Assembly: GCA_016235225.1 (NCBI GenBank)
Contig: JACRLS010000127.1
Span: 1 to 8,054 of the forward strand
From: Nitrospirota bacterium
Lineage (GTDB): Bacteria > Nitrospirota > Nitrospiria > Nitrospirales > Nitrospiraceae
Reading direction: 5' to 3'
Length of the DNA stretch: 8,054 nt
In this document: piece by piece, positions 1 through 6,627 of the stretch
Numbering within the stretch: position 1 is the stretch's first letter
How the letters are laid out: every line of letters starts with the position of its first letter
Position numbers and translations under genes: made by a program
The notes under the pieces: generated by a model
Told to the model about the DNA's origin: nothing
Databases searched by the model: none
What the model saw: only the letters and a program-made list of their open reading frames with translations

Positions 1-104
1 GTCCCGTTCGATTCGACGAACCGCGCGCACGCGATCAACCAGATGTTCCCGAGATCTGGAACGATCGGATTGTAGCCTTCAAACACCGGCGCGGCAAGAT
101 TCAA
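1..104 (-). CDS. Start of a fourth hut-operon gene, possibly imidazolonepropionase (partial)
   Basis: A minus-strand frame opens with TTG at 104-102, overlaps the hutU stop as TTGA, and stays open to the window edge (about 34 codons). About three quarters of its codons end in G or C. The peptide contains NIWLIACARFVESNG, which has the hydrophobic spacing of the first beta strand of amidohydrolases such as HutI (compare the family pattern D-[LIV]-[LIV]-x-x-A-x-x-[LIV]-V). HutI would be the next enzyme of the pathway, and the overlap repeats the coupling seen at the two upstream junctions. Against it: no Shine-Dalgarno precedes the TTG, and no catalytic motif falls within the window. Another amidohydrolase, or a chance open frame, cannot be excluded. 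Confidence 0.35.
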   Translation of the reverse strand, partial: MNLAAPVFEGYNPIVPDLGNIWLIACARFVESNG

Positions 105-1756
105 GTGGTCGGGGGCATTGGAACGTGGAGCCGATGCCGTTGCGCGGCTGAGATCGCCTCAGGGTATCCCGCATCGGCGTGGCGCAGGATGCCCATTCCT
201 GGATCATTGGTCAGGACGCGCTCGACGCGCTGGGCCCCGTCGGAGGTGCCGTCTACGACGACCGCTTGCCCGGCGTGGAGCGAGTAGCCGATGCCGACCC
301 CGCCGCCGTGATGGCAGGAGACCCAGCTGGCTCCGGAAGCCGTGTTGACGAGCGCGTTCAAGATCGGCCAGTCGGCAATCGCGTCGCTTCCATCGCGCAT
401 CCCCTCCGTTTCGCGATAGGGTGAGGCCACCGACCCCGCGTCGAGATGGTCTCGTCCGATCACGATCGGCGCCTTCAACCGGCCGTTCTTCACCAGCTCA
501 TTCATTCGCAACCCCATCGCGGCGCGTTCGCCGTACCCCAGCCAACAAATCCGGGCGGGGAGTCCCTGGAACTGGATCCGCTCCTGAGCGAGCCGAATCC
601 ACCGCTGAAGCGAGGGGTTGTCCGGAAACAGTTCGAGCGCGGCCTGATCCGTGACTCGGATGTCAGCCGGATCACCCGAGAGGGCGATCCATCGAAAGGG
701 CCCCTTGCCCTCACAGAAGAGCGGGCGGATATAGGCGGGGACGAAACCCGGGAAGGCATAGGCATCGGCCACGCCGCGCTGATGGGCCATGGTCCGGATG
801 TTATTCCCATAGTCGAAGACAACCGCGCCGGCCTTCTGAAAGGCCAGCATGGCCCGCACATGGACAGCGATGGAATCCATGGCTCGATTCACGTATTCGT
901 CTGGTTTCTCGCGGCGGAATGCCGTCGCGTCGGTGAGTGACAGTCCAGCGGGGATGTAGCCGTTCAGCGGATCATGGGCGGAGGTCTGATCTGTCACGAG
1001 ATCGGGGGTAATGCCACGCCGCACAAGCTCGGGAAGGACCTCGGCGCAGTTGCCGATCAGCCCCACTGAGAGGGCCTGGCGGCCCGCGCGGGCTTGCTCG
1101 ATCCATCGGAGCGCCTCGTCGAGGGAGGCTGTCATACGATCACAGTAGCCTGTCTGAATGCGCCGCTCGATCCGCGCGGGATCGACCTCCACGCAGAGCA
1201 TCGCCGCGCCGGTCATCGTGGCGGCCAGCGGTTGCGCTCCACCCATGCCACCCATGCCCCCCGTGAGGACGAAGCGTCCGGCCAGATCCCCGCCGAAATG
1301 CTTGGCCGCCGCCGCCGCAAAGGTTTCATAGGTGCCCTGCACGATGCCCTGCGTGCCGATGTACATCCAGGAGCCTGCGGTCATTTGTCCGTACATGATG
1401 AGTCCCAGGGCTTCCAGTCGACGAAACTCCTCCCACGTGGCCCAGTGGCCCACGAGGTTTGAGTTGGCAAGCAGGACCCGCGGCGCCATCGGATGCGTCC
1501 GCACCACCCCGACGGGCTTCCCCGACTGCACGAGCAAGGTCTGATCGCCCTCGAGTGCGCGCAGCTCATGGATAATTGCCTGATAGGCAGGCCACGAACG
1601 GGCGGCTTTGCCCGCGCCGCCGTAGACGACCAGGTCCTCGGGCCGCTCCGCCACCTCGGGATCCAAATTGTTCATCAGCATGCGCAGGACAGCTTCTTGC
1701 GGCCATCCTTTACAGGAAAGGCCGGAGCCGTGGGGCGCACGAATGGGCTGGGTCAT
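101..1756 (-). CDS. hutU: Urocanate hydratase (urocanase)
   Basis: This is the second enzyme of histidine degradation. It is cytoplasmic and NAD-dependent, and converts urocanate to 4-imidazolone-5-propionate. The 551-residue product matches the family length of about 555 and is conserved end to end. The glycine-rich NAD-binding segment GGMGGMGGAQPL is at residues 166-177. The catalytic cysteine lies in ARICWLGYGER at residue 404, equivalent to Cys410 of Pseudomonas putida urocanase. Other typical blocks are VRTHPMAPRVLLANSNLVG (about 85-103), DYGNNIR (315-321), SGDPADI (360-366) and the C-terminal LTNDPGMGILRHADAG (515-530). The start is ATG at 1756-1754, overlapping the upstream stop as ATGA; a purine-rich AGGTGAAGAAGAAGAA precedes it. 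The gene looks intact and is probably cotranscribed with hutH. Confidence 0.97.
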   Translation of the reverse strand: MTQPIRAPHGSGLSCKGWPQEAVLRMLMNNLDPEVAERPEDLVVYGGAGKAARSWPAYQAIIHELRALEGDQTLLVQSGKPVGVVRTHPMAPRVLLANSNLVGHWATWEEFRRLEALGLIMYGQMTAGSWMYIGTQGIVQGTYETFAAAAAKHFGGDLAGRFVLTGGMGGMGGAQPLAATMTGAAMLCVEVDPARIERRIQTGYCDRMTASLDEALRWIEQARAGRQALSVGLIGNCAEVLPELVRRGITPDLVTDQTSAHDPLNGYIPAGLSLTDATAFRREKPDEYVNRAMDSIAVHVRAMLAFQKAGAVVFDYGNNIRTMAHQRGVADAYAFPGFVPAYIRPLFCEGKGPFRWIALSGDPADIRVTDQAALELFPDNPSLQRWIRLAQERIQFQGLPARICWLGYGERAAMGLRMNELVKNGRLKAPIVIGRDHLDAGSVASPYRETEGMRDGSDAIADWPILNALVNTASGASWVSCHHGGGVGIGYSLHAGQAVVVDGTSDGAQRVERVLTNDPGMGILRHADAGYPEAISAAQRHRLHVPMPPTT

Positions 1757-2109
1757 TTCTTCTTCTTCACCTGCGTCTTGACGCTGTTGATGAAGTCTTG
1801 AATGGCCGTATCGACTTCGCCGGCCGAGAGGGAGTGGTCGTGCGTTTCGCTTTCATCGAGGAGGAAGGTGTCGTTCTCCTTCTCCTGTCGGATCACGACC
1901 GTATTCTCCGGGGTGACCTCGACCATCATAAACCATTCTTTGTGACCCTTCCTGATCGACACTTCCTTGCCCAAGCTCTTTTTCGTGATCTCGATCTGAA
2001 AGTCCCCTCCGGCCGTTGCCCCGGGTGTGTCACCGGCAGGGGCCTCTCCTGAGACGAGCATCCACGCTACCAATAGGAGGCATCCCGTAACCAGGCGAAT
2101 GCGGTTCAT
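1753..2109 (-). CDS. Small exported protein of unknown function inside the hut operon
   Basis: I do not recognise this 118-residue protein. Residues 1-26 form a Sec signal peptide: basic start MNRIR, hydrophobic core around 6-20, and likely signal peptidase I cleavage after the APAG region. No lipobox is seen, so the product is probably a soluble periplasmic or secreted protein. The mature part is charged and beta-rich (for example KEWFMMVEVTPENTVVIRQ), followed by an acidic His-containing stretch ESETHDHS and a lysine-rich end VKTQVKKKK. The start is well supported: AAGGAGG at 2115-2121 lies 5 bases before ATG 2109-2107, inside the hutH 3' end. The ATG overlaps the hutH stop (ATGA), and its own stop overlaps the hutU start (ATGA). 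An exported protein coupled between two cytoplasmic catabolic enzymes is unexpected; its role is not evident. Confidence 0.85.
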   Translation of the reverse strand: MNRIRLVTGCLLLVAWMLVSGEAPAGDTPGATAGGDFQIEITKKSLGKEVSIRKGHKEWFMMVEVTPENTVVIRQEKENDTFLLDESETHDHSLSAGEVDTAIQDFINSVKTQVKKKK

Positions 2110-3644
2110 GACGTCCTCCTTGAGGGGGGCCGGCAGGTGGAGAGGACCTTCGTAAACAGACCGTCAGTGACGAGCGACCGAACGCATTCAATATCCGGTC
2201 CCATGATCCGGTCCTGTTCCAACCGTGGCACGACGCGGCGGAGGCCTTGGCAGGCGAGGCGGCTCCCAACGCCGGGCCTGAGCGGGCGATGAAACTCGAC
2301 ACCTTGTGCGGCGCACATGAGCTCGATGGCGAGAATGTGCTCCGCGTTCGTCAGGACCTGCTTGAGTTTCAGCGCCGAGCCCATGCCCATGCTGACATGA
2401 TCTTCCCGATTACCGGAGGTCGGGATCGAATCGACCGAGGCCGGATGAGACAGGACTTTGTTCTCGGACGTCAGGGCAGCCGCGGTCACCTGCGCCAGCA
2501 TGAACCCGGAATTCAAGCCGGGATCGGGGCTCAAGAAGGGCGGGAGGTCGCCGTATTCGGGATTAGTCAGCCGTTCGATGCGGCGCTCGGCGATGCTCGC
2601 GAGTTCCGTGATCGCGATGGCCATGTGGTCCAGCACAAGGCCCAGGGGCTGGCCGTGGAAATTCCCGCCGGAGAGCACTTCGTCCCGATCTGGAAACACC
2701 AGGGGATTGTCGGTGACGCTGTTCAACTCGATGAGCAAGGTCCGACGAATGTAGTCCAAGGCGTCACGGACCGCCCCGTGGACCTGCGGCATGCAGCGCA
2801 GACTGTAGGCGTCCTGGACCCGCGAGCAGTCCATGTGCGAGACCCGAATCTCACTCTTCGCCAGCAGCGCGCGTAGATTGGCGGCGACCGTCATTTGCCC
2901 CGGGTAGGGGCGGAGCCGATGGATGCGTGCATCGAAGGCGACCGGCGTGCCCTTCAGCGCCTCCAGCGTCAGGGCGCCGGCCACATCGGCGGTGTCGATC
3001 AAGATCATGGCCCGGCGGAGGGCCAGCAGGCCCAAGGCTAACATCGCCTGCGTACCGTTGACGAGGGACAGCCCTTCCTTTGCGTCGAGGCGAATCGGTT
3101 TCAGTCCCGCGTGGGCGAGCGCGGTTCGACCGGAGACCCTCCGCGAGCCGATCATCGCTTCTCCTTCGCCGAGCAGGACCAATGCGAGATGGGCCAGCGG
3201 GGCCAGATCGCCGCAGGCGCCGACAGAGCCACGGCAGGGAATCACCGGATGCACCCGTCGATTCAAGAGCTGGAGGAGGTCGGCGACCAAACCGGGGCGC
3301 ACGCCGCTATGGCCGCGGGCCAGGACGTTCGCGCGCAGAAGCATAAGGCCACGCGTTTCCTCCGTGGTCAAGGGGTCGCCGACGCCGGCCGCGTGGCTCC
3401 GGACAAGGTTCACTTGGAGCTGTTCGATGTCGGATTGTGGAATGCGCTGGTCGGCCAGTTTGCCGAAGCCTGTGGTCACGCCATACACCGGCTTGGTGCC
3501 GGCCGCAGCCCGGCGGATCACTCCGTGGGCTCTGGCCATGCGCCTGATGGCCGAGGGTGCCAGGCGCACCGGGCGCCGGTGGAGCACCACGTCGTAGAAG
3601 TCCTCGATCGAGAGGGTCTGACCGGTCAAAGCAAGGGATTGCAC
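2106..3644 (-). CDS. hutH: Histidine ammonia-lyase with Cys in place of the MIO serine
   Basis: HutH removes ammonia from L-histidine to give trans-urocanate in the cytoplasm, the first step of the pathway. From the GTG at 3644 the protein has 512 residues (P. putida HutH: 510), and its numbering runs at most one residue ahead of the P. putida enzyme. Conserved active-site residues are Tyr54 (VYGVTTGFG), His84 (RSHAAGVG), Asn196 (LVNGTQ), Gln277, Tyr280 and Arg283 (VQDAYSLRCMPQV), Phe329 (SGGNFH) and Glu414 (REDHVSMG). The MIO tripeptide is Ala143-Cys144-Gly145 (codon TGC at 3215-3213) instead of Ala-Ser-Gly. The reading frame continues upstream to 3770 (554 codons), and an ATG at 3740-3738 follows a GGGGG tract. 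Those extra 32-42 residues have no HutH counterpart, and a TATAAT lies inside them, so I prefer the GTG. Confidence 0.95.
   Translation of the reverse strand: MQSLALTGQTLSIEDFYDVVLHRRPVRLAPSAIRRMARAHGVIRRAAAGTKPVYGVTTGFGKLADQRIPQSDIEQLQVNLVRSHAAGVGDPLTTEETRGLMLLRANVLARGHSGVRPGLVADLLQLLNRRVHPVIPCRGSVGACGDLAPLAHLALVLLGEGEAMIGSRRVSGRTALAHAGLKPIRLDAKEGLSLVNGTQAMLALGLLALRRAMILIDTADVAGALTLEALKGTPVAFDARIHRLRPYPGQMTVAANLRALLAKSEIRVSHMDCSRVQDAYSLRCMPQVHGAVRDALDYIRRTLLIELNSVTDNPLVFPDRDEVLSGGNFHGQPLGLVLDHMAIAITELASIAERRIERLTNPEYGDLPPFLSPDPGLNSGFMLAQVTAAALTSENKVLSHPASVDSIPTSGNREDHVSMGMGSALKLKQVLTNAEHILAIELMCAAQGVEFHRPLRPGVGSRLACQGLRRVVPRLEQDRIMGPDIECVRSLVTDGLFTKVLSTCRPPSRRTS
3210..3218 (-). other. MIO cofactor tripeptide of HutH, Ala-Cys-Gly
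   Basis: Codons GCC TGC GGC encode Ala-Cys-Gly within GSVGACGDLAPLAH. In the aromatic amino acid ammonia-lyase family this site is Ala-Ser-Gly and cyclises to the electrophilic MIO group. The context on both sides matches the family exactly, so alignment is not in doubt. A serine codon would need one base change (TGC to AGC or TCC). Confidence 0.9.
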
Positions 3645-3653
3645 GATGGCGTG

Positions 3654-3659
3654 ATTATA
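3654..3659 (-). promoter_or_regulatory. Candidate -10 box for hutH
   Basis: The minus strand reads TATAAT, a perfect sigma-70 -10 hexamer, ending 9 bases before the GTG at 3644. No strong -35 is seen; the best is TTTCCA with a 19-base spacer. A transcript starting about 7 bases downstream would begin only 2-4 bases before the GTG, making it nearly leaderless, which fits the lack of a Shine-Dalgarno there. It sits in the 129-bp divergent gap between hutH and the membrane-protein gene. Confidence 0.4.
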
Positions 3660-3734
3660 ACGCGACCGTCCGGGCAAATGGAAAATGAACCATTCAACAT
3701 GAAAAAGCCTTGGCGCCTCCAGCCAGGCGTCATT

Positions 3735-3764
3735 TTGCATTCTTCTGACCCCCTTTGTTAGGAT
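3735..3764 (+). promoter_or_regulatory. Weak candidate promoter for the PGPGW gene
   Basis: TTGCAT at 3735-3740 and TAGGAT at 3759-3764 are separated by 18 bases, just upstream of the ATG at 3774. Both hexamers match the consensus only partly, and the predicted start leaves an almost leaderless message. The AGGA at 3760-3763 could instead act as a weak ribosome-binding site with 10-base spacing. Confidence 0.22.
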
Positions 3765-3773
3765 GCCCAATCC

Positions 3774-4187
3774 ATGTTTGAGAAGCTGTTTTCAACCGAG
3801 GTTCTCATTCCCCTGACCGTTGCCTCTCTCGTGGGTTTTGTGGGCAGCCTGATCGCCATTCCCATTATTCTCGTCCGGCTTCCCGAGGATTTTTTCGACG
3901 ACCGGCGTCCCCGCACCTGGATGCAGGACCACCATCCGGTGCTGCAGATCGTGGGCCATCTCGTCAAGAACGTGATCGGCGTGGTGTTTCTGCTCGCCGG
4001 CTTTGCCATGCTCTTTCTTCCCGGCCAAGGATTGCTCACCATGCTGATCGGCATTTCCATGCTGGATTTTCCAGGCAAGCGCCGATTGGAACGGAGGCTC
4101 ATCGGGCAACCGTCGGTGCTGGGGGCCATCAATAAGCTGCGGGACAAGTTCCAGAAGCCGCCCTTGATCGTGGCCGGCGACGACTAG
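3774..4187 (+). CDS. PGPGW-family inner-membrane protein
   Basis: This 137-residue integral membrane protein has one hydrophobic helix at about residues 10-36 and a second hydrophobic region at about 66-97. The latter contains FLPGQGLLTMLIGISMLDFPGKRR, the pattern of the putative transmembrane PGPGW family (Pfam TMEM_PGPGW); here the name motif reads PGQGL. The basic RRLERRLI and the C-terminal tail are probably cytoplasmic. The family's function is not known to me. The start is ATG at 3774; AGGA 10 bases upstream is a poor ribosome-binding site. The gene is transcribed away from hutH and its stop (4185-4187) abuts the damaged polA with no intergenic space, so the two may be cotranscribed. 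Nothing in the gene itself looks broken. Confidence 0.85.
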   Translation: MFEKLFSTEVLIPLTVASLVGFVGSLIAIPIILVRLPEDFFDDRRPRTWMQDHHPVLQIVGHLVKNVIGVVFLLAGFAMLFLPGQGLLTMLIGISMLDFPGKRRLERRLIGQPSVLGAINKLRDKFQKPPLIVAGDD

Positions 4188-4201
4188 AATTCAGGCGAGA
4201 G

Positions 4202-5521
4202 GCGATAGGCAACGGCTTCACCACCACGCTCCTGAAAATCATCAGGGAGCACAAACCCGACGGCTTGGCCGTGGCCTTCGACGAGAAGGGGCCGACCCTC
4301 CGCCACCAGGCCTTCCAAGACTACAAAGCACAACGTCCTCCGATGCCGGAGGGCATGCAGGCGCAAATTCCTTACGTCCATCAGGTCGTGGAGGCGCTGG
4401 GCATTCCCGGTTTGCGGGCGTCGGGCTATGAGGCCGATGATCTGATCGGGACGCTGGCGCACCAGGCCGAGCAGGCCGGTTACAACGTGGTCATCGTCAC
4501 GGGCGACAAGGACATGTTCCAACTGCTGTCGCCGTCAGTGCGCATCTATGATCCGGTGAAGGACAAGTGGTCCGGCGAAGCGGAGTGCCGGGAGCGGTTC
4601 GGCGTCGAGCCCGCGCGCGTGGTCGAAGTCATGGGGCTGATGGGCGATAGCACCGACAATATCCCCGGCGTCAAAGGCATCGGCGAGAAGACGGCGATCA
4701 ATCTCATCACGCAGTTCGGCACGATCGAGAATCTGTTGACGCATATTGATGACGTCACCGCACCGAAAATCAGATCCTTGCTGACGGAGCAGGCCGAGCA
4801 GGCGCGCCTCAGCCGCCGACTCGCGACCATCGATCGGGCCGCCCCGATTCAATTCGACGCCGGGGCTTTCGCCGTCACGCCACCTCAGGCCGATCGCCTG
4901 GTGCCGCTGCTGCGGGAATTGGGATTCTCCACGCTGCTCAAGACCATCCAGCCGGTCGAGGCGCCGGCTGACGCAGTCTCCTTCGCGACCGAGACGCTTG
5001 CCAACGAGGCGGACGCCAGACGCTGGGTGGGGACCATCCACGCCGGAGACACTGTCGGCGTCTCGGTCGCGACAGGCGGAGGATCGGGCGTCCGCGCATC
5101 CATCTTAGGGATTGCCTTCTCCATGGCCGGCAACAAGGCCGTGACGGCGTCCCGACTGGAGGCGCCCCTTCGAGACCTGTTGCTGAATGTAGGCGTCCTG
5201 AAGGCCGCGCATGATTGGAAGCCGGCGCTGCTGGCGCTCCATCGCGCCGGGGCGGCGGTTGCGCGGCCCTGCTTCGATACGATGGTCGCCGACTATCTGC
5301 TCAATCCCAATCGCCGAAACCACGATTTGGACACCGTGGCCTTGGAGGTGCTGGAGCATCGGCTGGGTCGCGGAACCTCAATTCCGGAATCCCAGGCCCC
5401 GAGGGGTTTGTTCGATTCGAGATGCCGCTCGTGCCGGTCCTGGCCGAGATCGAGCGGAACGGCTTTCTGCTGGACGTGGGGGCGCTTCAGGCCCTGGGCA
5501 AGGAGCTGGAACGCGAGCTGA
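4202..5521 (+). CDS. polA: DNA polymerase I, 5' part: 5'-nuclease and 3'-5' exonuclease-like domains (truncated, frameshifted)
   Basis: PolA fills gaps and removes RNA primers in replication and repair. Recognisable PolA sequence begins at about 4202 (IGNGFTTTLLKII), equivalent to about residue 37 of E. coli PolA; the only ordinary start codon in frame is TTG 4265. The 5'-nuclease domain keeps its acidic residues in VAFDEKG, EADDLIG, GDKDM and GDSTDNIPG plus the helix-hairpin-helix GVKGIGEKTA. The first metal ligand (LVDGSSYLYRA block in E. coli) is lost. The 3'-5' exonuclease-like domain lacks the DxE of motif I (region DTVGVSVATGGG) and has no clear motif II, as in proofreading-deficient PolA types. 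It retains FDTMVADYLLNPNRRNHDLDT. Authentic sequence in this frame ends near 5416; the remaining codons to the stop at 5521 are out of frame. The motif III region is missing. Confidence 0.85.
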   Translation, partial: AIGNGFTTTLLKIIREHKPDGLAVAFDEKGPTLRHQAFQDYKAQRPPMPEGMQAQIPYVHQVVEALGIPGLRASGYEADDLIGTLAHQAEQAGYNVVIVTGDKDMFQLLSPSVRIYDPVKDKWSGEAECRERFGVEPARVVEVMGLMGDSTDNIPGVKGIGEKTAINLITQFGTIENLLTHIDDVTAPKIRSLLTEQAEQARLSRRLATIDRAAPIQFDAGAFAVTPPQADRLVPLLRELGFSTLLKTIQPVEAPADAVSFATETLANEADARRWVGTIHAGDTVGVSVATGGGSGVRASILGIAFSMAGNKAVTASRLEAPLRDLLLNVGVLKAAHDWKPALLALHRAGAAVARPCFDTMVADYLLNPNRRNHDLDTVALEVLEHRLGRGTSIPESQAPRGLFDSRCRSCRSWPRSSGTAFCWTWGRFRPWARSWNAS

Positions 5522-6627
5522 ATCGCATGATGGAGACCATCGCGGGTCTCGCCGGCGAGGCCTTCAACATCAACTCGCCCAAGCAGTTGGCCGTCGTGCT
5601 CTTCGAGAAACTCAAGCTCAAGCCGATCCGGAAAACCAAGACCGGCTACTCCACCGACGAAGACACGCTCACGCAATTGGCGACACAGCACGACCTGCCG
5701 GCCCAGATTCTGAACTACCGCAGTCTCAGCAAGCTCAAATCCACGTATGTAGACGCGCTGCCGGAACTCGTGAATCCGGAGACCGGGCGGCTGCACACCT
5801 CGCTGAATCAAACCGTGGCGGCCACGGGGCGATTGTCGTCGACCGAGCCTAATCTCCAGAATATTCCGGTCAAGGGTGAATACGGCCTCCGGATTCGGGA
5901 GGCCTTCATCACGCCGCCGGGCCATGCGTTGATTTGCGCCGACTACAGCCAAATCGAGCCGCGGATTCTTGCGCACCTGTCGCAAGACCCGAAGTTGCTG
6001 AAGGTCTTTGAGCAGGGGGAAGACATTCACATGGCGACGGCGGTGGAGATCTTCAAGCTGCCGGCCGGTCAGATCACACGGGAGATGCGGCGCGCGGCCA
6101 AGAGCGTGGTGTTCGGCATCGTCTACGGGATCAGTCCGTTTGGACTCTCACAAAATATCGGTGTCTCTCAAGCCGAGGCCAAGCAGTACATCGACACGTT
6201 CTTTGAACGCTTTGGCTCGGTTCGGGCCCTCATGGATCAGAATATCGCTGAGGGCAAGCAGAAGGGATTCACGACAACCATCCTGGGCCGGCGCCGACCG
6301 ATTCCGGAGTTGCAAAGCGCTGATCCAACCCAGCGTGGTTTCGGCGAGCGCATGGCTGTCAACAGCCCCATCCAAGGGTCGGCGGCCGACATCATCAAAG
6401 TGGCCATGATCGCGGTGAGCCGGCGGCTGCAGGCCGAGCTGCCCTCGACCAAGATGATTCTTCAGGTCCATGACGAGCTGATCTTCGAGACGCCGGAGCA
6501 CGATGTGGAGAAGGCCGAGCGGCTCGTGAAGGCCGAGATGGAAGCGTCCGGTTCACGCTTGGGCCTCAGCGTGCCGCTCAAAGTGGATCTCGGCGTCGGC
6601 TCCAACTGGCGGGAAGCTCATCCGTGA
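5404..6627 (+). CDS. polA: DNA polymerase I, 3' part: polymerase domain (intact)
   Basis: This part lies in the -1 frame relative to the 5' part and starts with FEMPLVPVLAEIERNGFLLD, the family's entry to the polymerase domain (E. coli IEMPLVPVLSRIERNG). The domain is complete: thumb region SPKQLAVVLFEKL, LNQTVAATGRLSSTEPNLQNIP, motif A DYSQIEPRILAHLS, motif B RRAAKSVVFGIVYG, NSPIQGSAADIIKVAMIAV, motif C QVHDELIFE, and the C-terminal GVGSNWREAHP. The metal-binding Asp residues of motifs A and C and the Arg, Lys, Phe and Tyr of motif B are present. Two family positions differ: Pro replaces the Leu after SQIE, and Val replaces the Asn in motif B. I see no convincing independent start or ribosome-binding site, so expression would need the upstream part. 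An intact domain suggests the upstream lesions are recent or are assembly errors. Confidence 0.92.
   Translation, partial: GFVRFEMPLVPVLAEIERNGFLLDVGALQALGKELERELNRMMETIAGLAGEAFNINSPKQLAVVLFEKLKLKPIRKTKTGYSTDEDTLTQLATQHDLPAQILNYRSLSKLKSTYVDALPELVNPETGRLHTSLNQTVAATGRLSSTEPNLQNIPVKGEYGLRIREAFITPPGHALICADYSQIEPRILAHLSQDPKLLKVFEQGEDIHMATAVEIFKLPAGQITREMRRAAKSVVFGIVYGISPFGLSQNIGVSQAEAKQYIDTFFERFGSVRALMDQNIAEGKQKGFTTTILGRRRPIPELQSADPTQRGFGERMAVNSPIQGSAADIIKVAMIAVSRRLQAELPSTKMILQVHDELIFETPEHDVEKAERLVKAEMEASGSRLGLSVPLKVDLGVGSNWREAHP

Noticed and set aside
3..287. Plus-strand open frame reading IWNDRIVAFKHRRGKIQ near the window start
   Set aside because: It looks protein-like over the first 100 bases, but its codons are less GC-biased at position 3 (about 56%) than the opposite frame, and the rest is antisense to the hutU 3' end.
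446..940. 164-codon plus-strand open frame opposite hutU
   Set aside because: Shadow of hutU; no recognisable domain, and the conserved urocanase lies on the other strand.
3111..3761. Long plus-strand open frames opposite hutH
   Set aside because: Antisense shadows in GC-rich coding DNA; HutH conservation covers the whole stretch.
5293..6030. 245-codon minus-strand frame opposite polA
   Set aside because: Mirror of the polymerase coding sequence; no domain and no start context.
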